From assembly GCF_000425505.1 (NCBI RefSeq), contig NZ_AUDO01000011.1, positions 1-64,000 on the forward strand: a stretch of DNA of 64,000 nt. The letters run 5' to 3'. The notes beneath the pieces are model-generated. The model saw only the letters and a program-made list of their open reading frames with translations, searched no databases and had not been told where the DNA came from. Origin of the DNA: Flavobacterium frigidarium DSM 17623 (lineage in GTDB: Bacteria; Bacteroidota; Bacteroidia; Flavobacteriales; Flavobacteriaceae). The translations under genes were made by a program, and so were the position numbers. Each line of letters begins with the position of its first letter. Position 1 is the stretch's first letter. Positions 1 through 7,658 of this stretch are shown here, piece after piece.

Positions 1-419
1 CTTCTTAACAAGCTCAATCATACAAGAAAAATAGACTACAAAACAGCCATGGTGGTTCAATTAAATGAAGCCACATCTCAAAGTCGGTAGCTATTTTATT
101 TATTGCTTCGCTAGTTCGATCGAAGCTCTTGGGTCTTACAATCATACTGATGCTGGTGGCTGCCAAAAGCAGACCACATATAGGAGTGTGAGCTTTAAGA
201 TTATAAAAGGAAACAATATGAAACAAAAGAGGAATTAATTCTTGGCATCATTGAAAAAGTTAGAATAACTTTTTCAGTCCTAAGCCTTCGGCGGACAAAA
301 AGTTGTTTCCAACTTTTTCAATAAGCCATTGGGATAGAATTCAATACTCGAAAAACACCTTACATATAACCCTCTCAAAAGTTGTTAATAACTAAACGAT
401 GCTTTACATAGGAATGGTT
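1..419. other. Gene-poor left edge, no convincing gene
   Basis: No open frame in this stretch looks like a real gene. A 70-codon frame on the minus strand (14-226) has no recognisable domain, no lead-in promoter and no partner. The stretch holds a cluster of hairpins (see 251-321) and a short palindromic patch near 107-126 (GCTTCG ... CGAAGC). It ends at the left terminal repeat of the insert at 420-1496. It does not encode the missing C-terminal part of the esterase that is cut at 1496, so it is probably unrelated, decayed DNA rather than the other half of an interrupted gene. Confidence 0.5.
251..321. repeat. Clustered hairpins (palindromic element)
   Basis: Three adjacent inverted repeats are visible. 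The first has an 11-bp stem, TGAAAAAGTTA (252-262) against TAACTTTTTCA (266-276), with a 3-nt loop. The second is GTCC (277-280) with GGAC (292-295), enclosing GCC/GGC. The third is AAAAAGTTG (297-305) with CAACTTTTT (310-318). The outermost arms, TTGAAAAAGTT and AACTTTTTCAA (311-321), can also pair with each other, so the whole 71 bp can fold as one structure. It could be a REP/MITE-like remnant or a strong bidirectional terminator. No gene ends immediately beside it. Confidence 0.55.
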
Positions 420-434
420 GTTGGTGGCAGTATT
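420..434. repeat. Left terminal inverted repeat of a small insert
   Basis: The sequence GTTGGTGGCAGTATT reads inward from this end. The reverse complement of 1482-1496 is GTTGGTGGCAATATT, a 14 of 15 match. The two copies enclose the STM3941-like reading frames, and the right copy lies exactly where an esterase gene breaks off. No target-site duplication is evident outside the repeats. Confidence 0.5.
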
Positions 435-1047
435 AATTCCATTCTTTTAGTTCATTGTCAAATTCTTTCAAGTTGTGATTTAAGAATTTAAGTTCTAAAA
501 TATATTCATTTTCTGTTTTTTGATAGACTATTTTGTCAGCAATATATTTTTCAATTAAGTTTAAGTCGAGTTTTTCGCTTAACGTTTTTATTTCATTTGG
601 ATAATTTCCATATTCAGTTTTATAAGTTTCTATTTTATTTGTCAATTTAATTCCAATTTTATTTGTTGTGTAATCATAAGTTTTAAAAGCAAGACCAATT
701 AAAACCATATTTGCAAAACCTAAATAGGCAATTAATTCAGAGTATTTTCTAAAGTGGGAATTATTATTTGTTCCTCTATACCATCTTGCTATTAAACCTC
801 CAATTGCCATCATAATCATAATTACCCAAAACATATAAAAATTACTCAAAGAAGCAATAAGCATACAAATTAAAATTAGCAAATAAGCAATATATTTTTG
901 ACCATTTGAAACTGTATTTAATGTTAAATTAGAATTGAAGTTTTGGATTTGATTATTTCGAAGATTTTTTTCTGACATTCTAATATTGTTGATAAAATCT
1001 GTCAGTTTATTTTCGTCAATTTTTATTTGACTCAAATTTATGTTCAA
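433..1047 (-). CDS. 3' part of frameshifted STM3941-like gene, with extra membrane/C-terminal domain
   Basis: A 204-codon frame opening on TTG, which makes an independent start doubtful. Its first ~45 residues (NINLSQIKIDENKLTDFIN) look like the normal C-terminus of STM3941-family proteins and continue the upstream frame at 1080-1448 once a single base is added to the A8 run at 1097-1104. Read back across that run, the joined peptide passes through TFSWLNKYVGAQELN. Residues ~50-125 hold three or four hydrophobic segments, and the last ~80 residues are a soluble charged tail. I do not recognise the tail. The function is unknown. It is best read as the second half of one ~325-residue membrane protein, either broken or expressed by slippage. 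Confidence 0.55.
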   Translation of the reverse strand: MNINLSQIKIDENKLTDFINNIRMSEKNLRNNQIQNFNSNLTLNTVSNGQKYIAYLLILICMLIASLSNFYMFWVIMIMMAIGGLIARWYRGTNNNSHFRKYSELIAYLGFANMVLIGLAFKTYDYTTNKIGIKLTNKIETYKTEYGNYPNEIKTLSEKLDLNLIEKYIADKIVYQKTENEYILELKFLNHNLKEFDNELKEWN

Positions 1048-1079
1048 TTCTTGAGCACCAACATATTTATTTAGTTTGT

Positions 1080-1448
1080 TTAGCCAACTAAAAGTATTTT
1101 TTTTAACACAAATGTTTCGTCGACAACTATTGATATAAATTTTTGATTATAAATTTCAAGTAAATAACTCTCTTTAATTTGCTCCCATTTTATTTCATTC
1201 TGTTTTGTCGTTCTGTCCCAAATTCCGTTTTCATTTATTATAATTTGAGGTCTTTTGTCTAATAAAGTAAAAATGCTAATTGGAATACCAAAACCAAAAA
1301 ATGAAGTCATAAACCAACCCATATAATAATCAAAAGTTCCATTTTGCTTTTCAGAAATCATCCAAATTCCTATTAATACAAAAGGTAAGCTTAAGGCAAG
1401 AATTTTTAATCCTTTCGAGTTAGATTTGTATAATTTTAGTTCTGTCAT
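1080..1448 (-). CDS. 5' part of frameshifted STM3941-like membrane protein
   Basis: Begins MTELKLYKSNSKGLKI with two hydrophobic segments (about residues 14-31 and 41-64), followed by a PH-like soluble part containing RPQIIINENGIWDRT and IKWEQIKE. This layout resembles the STM3941 family of small membrane proteins of unknown function. The frame ends prematurely in KKILLVG just after TTA AAA AAA at 1098-1106. A -1 shift there restores the expected family C-terminus in the next frame (433-1047). The gene lies inside a segment bounded by 15-bp inverted repeats and has no conserved neighbour. It is likely to be a recent arrival. It could be a pseudogene, a sequencing error in a homopolymer, or a slippage-expressed gene. 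Confidence 0.6.
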   Translation of the reverse strand: MTELKLYKSNSKGLKILALSLPFVLIGIWMISEKQNGTFDYYMGWFMTSFFGFGIPISIFTLLDKRPQIIINENGIWDRTTKQNEIKWEQIKESYLLEIYNQKFISIVVDETFVLKKILLVG

Positions 1449-1454
1449 TTTTGA

Positions 1455-1679
1455 TTATGTCTTTTTTCTACGATTTGCGAAAATATTGCCACCAACTGTA
1501 TACTTTTTTTGAGTGGTTTTATAATTGTAAGGAACGTAAACCCAAATTTTCTTTGTTGCGTGCAATTGTGGTGACTCAACAGTGAAAACATCCAATTGAT
1601 TTGGATCTGTGATATTTTGCGCTTGATTACTACCACTGATCAAAAAAACTATAAAAAACAGCCAAAATTGTTTAATCAT
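1455..1679 (-). pseudogene. Truncated secreted esterase (alpha/beta hydrolase) N-terminus
   Basis: A 74-codon remnant. It starts with a signal peptide (MIKQFWLFFIVFLISGSNQAQ), and then residues ~30-57 (FTVESPQLHATKKIWVYVPYN and KKYTV) match the opening strand region of secreted esterase-D-like hydrolases of Flavobacteria. The following catalytic part (an HDGQNLF-type segment in the family) is missing. Right after KKYTV the reading runs into GTTGGTGGCAATATT, the terminal repeat of the insert, and stops within 14 codons. The nucleophile, acid and histidine are all absent, so it cannot be an active enzyme. The remainder of the gene is not found to the left of the insert. Confidence 0.6.
1482..1496. 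repeat. Right terminal inverted repeat of a small insert
   Basis: AATATTGCCACCAAC, the inverted partner of 420-434 with one mismatch. Its outer edge coincides with the last esterase-like codon (GTT, Val) of the truncated hydrolase frame. That coincidence is the main reason to treat the repeat pair as the boundaries of an inserted segment. Confidence 0.5.
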
Positions 1680-1734
1680 GATTTGTTCTTGGGATTTAGT
1701 ATTAAAAAGGATATTTTAGCTAAAAAAAAATATA

Positions 1735-2136
1735 ATGGAAACTTACGAAGAAAAAAAGAATCTGATCTTAGATATGATCGCATTTTCTACTGAAGATGGT
1801 GTATTGCCAAAAAAAGATTATGATTTTCTATTTGTTATCGCTAACGCTTTAGATTTAGAAAAAGGAGATTTTAATAATTTATTTCTTTTAGATTTGCCAG
1901 TAATAAGTGCAAAGACGGGATTTAGACGTATGCAGCAATTCTACCGCTTAGCTTTTTTAATGCACCAAGGGAAAGTTTTAAATACGAACGAATCGAATAC
2001 TATTCACCAAATTTCGATTAGTATGGGAATCAACCCAGATGCGACAAAAAAGGTGTTGCGCAAAATGGAAAAAATGCCTAACACGGTTATTTCTCCGGAA
2101 GCATTATTGAAAATATATAAAGAGTTTCACGACTAG
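1735..2136 (+). CDS. TerB-like small protein next to uvrB
   Basis: A 133-residue soluble, highly helical, acidic/basic protein. The pattern ILDMIAFSTEDGVLPKKDY followed by QFYRLAFLMHQGKVL resembles the helical repeats of TerB-family (tellurite resistance/COG3793-like) proteins. In Flavobacterium, proteins of this kind are, as I recall, often labelled 'excinuclease ABC subunit B' only because they sit beside uvrB; nothing in the sequence supports a nuclease function. The start ATG follows an A-rich leader. The stop codon overlaps that of the convergent uvrB by four bases (CTAG), so no terminator fits between the two genes. The biochemical role is unknown. Confidence 0.65.
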   Translation: METYEEKKNLILDMIAFSTEDGVLPKKDYDFLFVIANALDLEKGDFNNLFLLDLPVISAKTGFRRMQQFYRLAFLMHQGKVLNTNESNTIHQISISMGINPDATKKVLRKMEKMPNTVISPEALLKIYKEFHD

Positions 2137-4124
2137 TCAGTCTGCTTTTGTAAATTTTTAATTTCGTCTCGTAATTTAGCTGCCTGCATGAAGTCCAGAT
2201 CTTTTGCTGCTTTTTCCATAGACTTACGTTTTTCTCTGATTAATTTATCAATTTCAGGTTTAGATAAATATAAATTCTCTGGTTCGGCAGCCGCAGATAG
2301 GCTATGTCCTAATTCCTGCTCAATTAGCGGGCTTTTGACAAAAGCACTTTCAATCTTTTTATTTAATGCTTGTGGCGTGATGTTGTTTTGGGTATTGTAA
2401 TTGATCTGTTTCGTTCTTCTATATTCAGTTTCATCAATGGTTTTTTGCATACTTGCCGTTATTTTATCAGCATACATGATCGCTTTACCATTTAAGTTTC
2501 TTGCAGCACGACCAATTGTTTGCGTTAAAGAACGGTGACTTCTCAAGAAGCCTTCTTTGTCAGCGTCTAGAATTGCCACAAGAGAAACTTCTGGTAAATC
2601 AAGACCTTCACGAAGTAAGTTGACACCAATAAGTACATCAAACAATCCTTTACGCAAGTCTTGCATAATTTCGATACGCTCTAAGGTGTCTATGTCAGAG
2701 TGAATATAGCGACAACGAATATTCACTTTAGTTAAATATTTTGCTAATTCTTCTGCCATTCTTTTTGTCAAAGTAGTAACAAGAACACGCTCGTCAAGTT
2801 CGCATCTTACTTGTATTTCTTCAATAAGATCATCAATTTGATTTAAGCTAGGACGAATTTCGATTATAGGATCTAATAATCCTGTAGGACGAATCACTTG
2901 TTCTACTACAACACCTTCAGTTTTTTGTAATTCATAATCAGCAGGAGTAGCCGATACATAGATTACTTGATTTTGCATCGCTTCAAATTCATCAAATTTC
3001 AAAGGACGGTTGTCCATGGCAGCAGGTAATCTAAAACCGTATTCTACTAGATTTTCTTTTCGGCTACGGTCACCACCATACATAGCATGTACTTGCGATA
3101 GTGTAACGTGGCTCTCATCTACAACCATTAAAAAGTCTTTAGGGAAGTAATCTAACAAGCAAAAAGGTCTTGTGCCAGGCAAACGGCCATCAAGATAACG
3201 AGAGTAATTTTCGATACCAGAACAATACCCTAATTCGCGGATCATTTCTAAATCAAAATTAGTACGCTCTTCTAATCTTTTTGCTTCAAGATGTTTTCCA
3301 ATTTCTTTAAAATAATCGACTTGTTTCACTAAATCCTGCTGTATATCCCAAATAGCACCTTGTAGAACATCTGGAGACGTTACAAACATATTTGCTGGAT
3401 AAATGGTCAGTTTTTCAAATTTTTCAATAACAGAAGCATCTTTGACATCAAACGATTCTATCTCTTCAATTTCGTCACCAAAGAAGTGAATTCGAAAAGC
3501 ATCATCTGCATAACTAGGATAGACCTCTACAATATCTCCTTTAATTCTAAAATTTCCAGGGTTGAAATCAGCTTCAGTTCTTGAATACAAACTTTGCACC
3601 AATTGATGCAGTAATTTAGTTCTAGAAATTACTTGGTCTTTTTCAATTTCGATTACATTTTTTTGGAATTCGACTGGATTCCCAATACCATATAAACAAG
3701 ATACAGAAGCTACGACAAGAATATCACGACGACCTGATAGAAGGGAAGAAGTAGTGCTTAAACGCATCTTTTCTAACTCTTCATTTATAGACAAATCCTT
3801 TTCGATAAAGACTCCCGTTACGGGCATGAACGCTTCAGGTTGATAATAATCGTAGTAGGAAACAAAATATTCAACAGCATTGTTAGGGAAAAACTGTTTG
3901 AACTCTGAATATAGTTGCGCCGCCAATGTTTTATTATGAGCAAGTACCAGCGTAGGTCGTTGCACCTCTTGAATAACATTTGCAACAGTAAAAGTCTTAC
4001 CAGATCCTGTAACTCCTAGTAAAGTTTGAAATTTTTCGCCATCAACTATTCCTTGACTTAATTTGTCAATTGCTAATGGTTGATCTCCTTTTGGTTGATA
4101 ATCTGATACTACTTGAAAATTCAT
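2133..4124 (-). CDS. uvrB: UvrABC system protein B (excinuclease subunit)
   Basis: A DEAD/SF2-type helicase-like subunit of nucleotide excision repair. It loads at the lesion with UvrA and recruits UvrC for incision. Walker A GVTGSGKT lies at residues 37-44. The beta-hairpin region YYDYYQPEAFMP, helicase motif DESH, SATPADYE, and the C-terminal UVR motif (KAAKDLDFMQAAKLRDEI) that contacts UvrC are all present. The length of 663 residues is normal. I place the start at MNFQVVSDYQPKGDQP rather than the in-frame ATG six codons upstream, because a TAACTTTG promoter element at 4153-4160 would put transcription initiation about at that upstream codon. It is convergent with the TerB-like gene and followed by no hairpin. 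Confidence 0.96.
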   Translation of the reverse strand: MNFQVVSDYQPKGDQPLAIDKLSQGIVDGEKFQTLLGVTGSGKTFTVANVIQEVQRPTLVLAHNKTLAAQLYSEFKQFFPNNAVEYFVSYYDYYQPEAFMPVTGVFIEKDLSINEELEKMRLSTTSSLLSGRRDILVVASVSCLYGIGNPVEFQKNVIEIEKDQVISRTKLLHQLVQSLYSRTEADFNPGNFRIKGDIVEVYPSYADDAFRIHFFGDEIEEIESFDVKDASVIEKFEKLTIYPANMFVTSPDVLQGAIWDIQQDLVKQVDYFKEIGKHLEAKRLEERTNFDLEMIRELGYCSGIENYSRYLDGRLPGTRPFCLLDYFPKDFLMVVDESHVTLSQVHAMYGGDRSRKENLVEYGFRLPAAMDNRPLKFDEFEAMQNQVIYVSATPADYELQKTEGVVVEQVIRPTGLLDPIIEIRPSLNQIDDLIEEIQVRCELDERVLVTTLTKRMAEELAKYLTKVNIRCRYIHSDIDTLERIEIMQDLRKGLFDVLIGVNLLREGLDLPEVSLVAILDADKEGFLRSHRSLTQTIGRAARNLNGKAIMYADKITASMQKTIDETEYRRTKQINYNTQNNITPQALNKKIESAFVKSPLIEQELGHSLSAAAEPENLYLSKPEIDKLIREKRKSMEKAAKDLDFMQAAKLRDEIKNLQKQTD

Positions 4125-4152
4125 AATTTGATTGGGACACATTAATATAATG

Positions 4153-4160
4153 CAAAGTTA
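4153..4160 (-). promoter_or_regulatory. -7 element of uvrB promoter
   Basis: On the minus strand this reads TAACTTTG, matching the Bacteroidota -7 consensus TAnnTTTG. Initiation a few bases downstream leaves almost no leader for the ATG at 4142 and favours the ATG at 4124. I did not find a convincing -33 TTG. Confidence 0.5.
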
Positions 4161-4196
4161 CGAAGTTTAAAATCAATCTTATCTTAACTAAAATCT

Positions 4197-4228
4197 AAAA
4201 AAAAACCACCATGATTGCATGGTGGTTT
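4197..4228 (-). terminator. Terminator of TonB receptor gene
   Basis: Stem AAACCACCATG (4203-4213) and CATGGTGGTTT (4218-4228) with a 4-nt loop. On the minus strand it runs into nine T. It lies 20 bases beyond the stop of the receptor at 4248. Confidence 0.85.
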
Positions 4229-4247
4229 AGTAAATTAAAAAAGTTTA

Positions 4248-7200
4248 TTAAAGACTCAAACTCAATCTAGCAAAAACAAATCTTCCGTTTTGTCCAAATT
4301 GTGATGTGTTTCTTGAATACGTAAATTGATTTCCGTTTGACAAATCAATTGAATTATTTGATCCTGTAGTAGGAGAGTAGACTATGTTTCCAATAGCATC
4401 AATTCCAGATGCTCTTTCAGCGATTGTTTGTGGTCCTAAATTTCTAGTAGGGTAAATGTCAAAGATGTTATTAGCACCTATTACGATTTTAGTCGTGCTC
4501 GAGATTTTGTATCCTACTGATAAATCAGTTACAATTCTAGCATCCCAAGTTGGGTGTTCATTTTCAACCACTTGGTTATTGACTACAATAGCGTTGATTC
4601 TTCCATCTCCATTTGCATCTACGATATTTGGATCAGTCACTTGACCGAAATATACGTTTCTCAAGAAGAAATCAAATTTCTTTACCGCTAATGTATTTGT
4701 TAGGTTCGCTTTTGCTCTTGGTACGGCTTCTTCAAGATATATTCTACTTGTTTCAGAGAAGTATCTGTTTGTTTGTCCGTTATCCTCTAAAATTTGAGAA
4801 CCTTTGATGTCTCCAACTTTATTTGTTTTAGAAATCGTTCCTGATAAATCAGTTTTCAATGTTAAACCATTTCCAATATTTGCTTTATGGCTTATTACAA
4901 CATCAACACCTTTTGATTGTGTGTCAATTGCATTTGCAAAAAATGTTGCAGCAGTTGCATTTGCTTCATCAAAAAGATTTTGCAAATCTCTTTGTGTAGT
5001 TCCAGTAGGATAAAAATAATTTGGAGCAACACCACCATCAGCTTGTTCTAATTTAGGTCTTGAGAATTGGTCAGTAAGAACCACTCTATTTTTGATTTTC
5101 ACGATATAAGCATCTGCAGTAATAGTCAGTTTTGCTTCTGGAATTTTAGCAGTAAAACCAAAACTAGCACTTTGCGAATCTTCTTGTTTCAATTGTGGTA
5201 TTCCTAATAATTTTGCAGCAGGAGAATCATTACTGAATGTTCCTACTTCAAATGGAACACCCCCTACGAATTGTGTCGCAGTAGAGTTGTAATAAATTTG
5301 GTGCAACGATGGCGCTCTAAATCCTGTAGAAACGGCACCACGTAAATTCACATTGTCTGTAAGTTTGTAACGAGTAGCAATTTTATAGTTTGTTGTACCT
5401 CCAAAATCAGAATAGTTTTCATAACGCAGTGCCCCGTTTAACAACCATTTTTCTGTTACGTCATATTCAAGATCTGCATAAACAGCACCACTTGTACGAC
5501 CTTTGTCAATTGCATTTGCAGGTTTGAAACCTGGGAAAACTTGTGCTCCTCCAGCTCTAACACTACCGTAAAAATCAGTTGCTTTTAAATTGTCTGCAGT
5601 TGTAGCTCTAACGATGTTACCATTAATGTCGTATTGGTTGTAAGAATCTGGTTCACCTTCTTTAATTTGAAAGTTTTCATGTCTAACTTCAGCTCCAAAG
5701 GCAACATTAAATTGATTAATTTTTTTCGAAATATCAAAATTTGTTGTGTTTTGAGAGAATGCCAACCCACCTGCATCAAATTTAGTTGGAGAGTTTTCTC
5801 TTAATGAAGAGTTTAATGTGTTTTCGATATTATAGTCAAAACCATTTCTACCAAAAGCATTACTTAAGTCAAATTTCCAATCTTTAAAAATTATACCTCT
5901 AATTCCTGCAGCAGCAGAAATGTCGTTGATTGTCGAATGAATCTCAGGTAAGAAACCATTTGGATATAAGAACGTGTAGGTTCTTGACTGGTTTGGTTTT
6001 CTGTAAAATCCTGCTGCTTCACCAGTTCTATGACTAGTTCCTCCAAAAGCATACAATTCTAAATTGTCATTAATCGGGTAAGCAGCGTTAACAAAAAATT
6101 GAGCACTTTGCAAAGACGATTGTCCAACATTCATGTTGAAATTATTTCTTTCTAAGTTTCTATATTTTAATTCTCCTGCTGTAGCATCAAAGTTCAACGC
6201 TGTTTGCATGTCAGCTATTGTTGCTGCACCAAGAATTGAAGCTTGTTGTCCTGCAGTGAAATAATCTACCCCTAAAGCCGATGTTTTAATAGTAGATAAT
6301 ATTTGAACTGAATTAGGAGTGTTGTTAATGTTTCCCCATAGGGCATTTATATTAGTTCCATTTTCAATCGCTCTTTGCTCGATAGCATTAAATGCGCTAA
6401 ATAAGTTTCCTGTAGCGTCTTTTGCTCTACTTGTCTGACCTCTTAATTGAAAACTTCCTGTAACGTTGATAAAGCTTTTGTCTTTACCAAGACCTGTACC
6501 GTAGTTCACATCTAGTTGGGCATTGTTTCCATCATTTCCTCCTCTATGATCATTAGATCCCTCAGAAAGTTGGGTCCCGCCTAAAATATTGATGTCAAGT
6601 TTATTTGTCGCTTTTTTTACGTTTACGTTAATGACGCCAGCAATCGCATCAGATCCATATTGTGCAGATGCACCATCTCGCAATACCTCAATTTTTTCTA
6701 TTGCAAAGGCAGGAATAGCATTCAGATCCGTTCCTACTGATCCTCTACCTGGCGAACCATTAATATTCACAAGTGAAGAAGTGTGTCTTCTTTTTCCGTT
6801 AACTAAAACTAATACTTGATCTGGTCCTAAACCCCTTAATTGTGCTGGGTCTATATGGTCTGTTCCATCAGCTACAGTTGTTGTATTTGATGTGAAAGAT
6901 GGCGCTACCATATTCAAGATTTGGTTCAAGTTAGCTTGTGGACCTTGAGAAGCAATATCTTTCATGCTAATAACATCAATAGGCACCGCAGATTCTGTTA
7001 CTGTTCTAGCAGCGCTACGCGAGCCAAGAACGACAACGTCTTGTAACGTTTCTCCACTACCTGCTAATGATACATTGATAGTTGTTGAGGTAACCTTGAT
7101 TGTCTTAGTCTCAAGCCCTACATAGGAGAATTGCAGTAAGTCTCCCATTTTTGCCAATATGGTGTATTTACCATCCACATCTGTAGAAGTTCCTTTAGTA

Positions 7201-7334
7201 GTTCCTTGCACTAATACTGACGTTCCTGGTAAGGGACCGTCTGTGTCGTCACGTACGACACCAGATACTTTAACTTCCTGTGCGGTAATAATACCGCTGA
7301 AAATTAAAGCCATTAAGAGTAGAATTTTTTTCAT
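4248..7334 (-). CDS. TonB-dependent receptor with CarboxypepD_reg-like domain
   Basis: A large outer-membrane active transporter (1028 residues) energised by TonB. After a signal peptide (MKKILLLMALIFSGIITAQ), residues ~20-95 form the regulatory-like/DUF4480-type domain (VSGVVRDDTDGPLPGTSVLV). A plug domain follows (LRGLGPDQVLVLVNGKRRH, IEVLRDGASAQYGSDAIAG), then a long 22-strand barrel ending in FVFARLSLSL with a terminal aromatic-hydrophobic pattern. The long plug variant (INGSPGRGSVGTDLNAIP) is common in receptors annotated for iron or large substrates. No SusD partner or surface lipoprotein lies next to it, so the substrate is open. The start at 7334 is chosen over the ATG at 7355 because a TATTTTTG element lies at 7358-7365. 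The gene is monocistronic with its own terminator. Confidence 0.92.
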   Translation of the reverse strand: MKKILLLMALIFSGIITAQEVKVSGVVRDDTDGPLPGTSVLVQGTTKGTSTDVDGKYTILAKMGDLLQFSYVGLETKTIKVTSTTINVSLAGSGETLQDVVVLGSRSAARTVTESAVPIDVISMKDIASQGPQANLNQILNMVAPSFTSNTTTVADGTDHIDPAQLRGLGPDQVLVLVNGKRRHTSSLVNINGSPGRGSVGTDLNAIPAFAIEKIEVLRDGASAQYGSDAIAGVINVNVKKATNKLDINILGGTQLSEGSNDHRGGNDGNNAQLDVNYGTGLGKDKSFINVTGSFQLRGQTSRAKDATGNLFSAFNAIEQRAIENGTNINALWGNINNTPNSVQILSTIKTSALGVDYFTAGQQASILGAATIADMQTALNFDATAGELKYRNLERNNFNMNVGQSSLQSAQFFVNAAYPINDNLELYAFGGTSHRTGEAAGFYRKPNQSRTYTFLYPNGFLPEIHSTINDISAAAGIRGIIFKDWKFDLSNAFGRNGFDYNIENTLNSSLRENSPTKFDAGGLAFSQNTTNFDISKKINQFNVAFGAEVRHENFQIKEGEPDSYNQYDINGNIVRATTADNLKATDFYGSVRAGGAQVFPGFKPANAIDKGRTSGAVYADLEYDVTEKWLLNGALRYENYSDFGGTTNYKIATRYKLTDNVNLRGAVSTGFRAPSLHQIYYNSTATQFVGGVPFEVGTFSNDSPAAKLLGIPQLKQEDSQSASFGFTAKIPEAKLTITADAYIVKIKNRVVLTDQFSRPKLEQADGGVAPNYFYPTGTTQRDLQNLFDEANATAATFFANAIDTQSKGVDVVISHKANIGNGLTLKTDLSGTISKTNKVGDIKGSQILEDNGQTNRYFSETSRIYLEEAVPRAKANLTNTLAVKKFDFFLRNVYFGQVTDPNIVDANGDGRINAIVVNNQVVENEHPTWDARIVTDLSVGYKISSTTKIVIGANNIFDIYPTRNLGPQTIAERASGIDAIGNIVYSPTTGSNNSIDLSNGNQFTYSRNTSQFGQNGRFVFARLSLSL

Positions 7335-7357
7335 GAGTTTTCTTTTTGGTTTCATTT

Positions 7358-7365
7358 CAAAAATA
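7358..7365 (-). promoter_or_regulatory. -7 element of TonB receptor promoter
   Basis: Minus-strand TATTTTTG. It ends three bases before the in-frame ATG at 7355, so that ATG would sit at or ahead of the transcript start. This supports the ATG at 7334 as the true start. Confidence 0.5.
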
Positions 7366-7600
7366 CAACAATCTTAATTTTTTGTTATTTCTATGTTAAC
7401 AAATAGTGAATAGATATATTCTATCACCTTTTTAGTCTATTTGTTATTGAATTGCTAAAAATATGGAGTCGAAAAAACATTTTGTATGGAGCAAATGTGA
7501 TATGAACGGGGGCTTAGATTCCCAATTTGAAGTGTTTTTTCAATACGCTTACCAATAAAACGTCTTCCTAACGGTATTTTAATGAAATGTACCTATAAAA

Positions 7601-7633
7601 AAAGTGGCTAACCTGTTACTGGTTAACCACTTT
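7601..7633 (-). terminator. rlmF terminator
   Basis: Thirteen-base stem, AAAGTGGCTAACC and GGTTAACCACTTT, with one mismatch and a 7-nt loop. A T-rich tract follows it on the minus strand. It lies 26 bases after the rlmF stop. Confidence 0.8.
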
Positions 7634-7658
7634 CCTTATAAAATTTCGTTTTAAATAG

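Larger units (their letters stand above)
7335..7658. other. Intergenic region, receptor promoter and rlmF terminator
   Basis: No gene is seen. It contains the -7 element of the downstream receptor (7358-7365) and, at its right end, the rlmF terminator (7601-7633). The ~200 bases between are AT-rich, with no inverted repeat strong enough to call an operator. Confidence 0.6.

Noticed and set aside
14-226. 70-codon minus-strand frame at the left edge
   Set aside because: No domain, promoter or neighbour supports it, and it overlaps palindromic DNA. It is probably chance.
420-1496. Idea that the insert is an integron gene cassette
   Set aside because: The ends do not fit the RYYYAAC/GTTRRRY core of attC sites, and no integrase or further cassette is visible.
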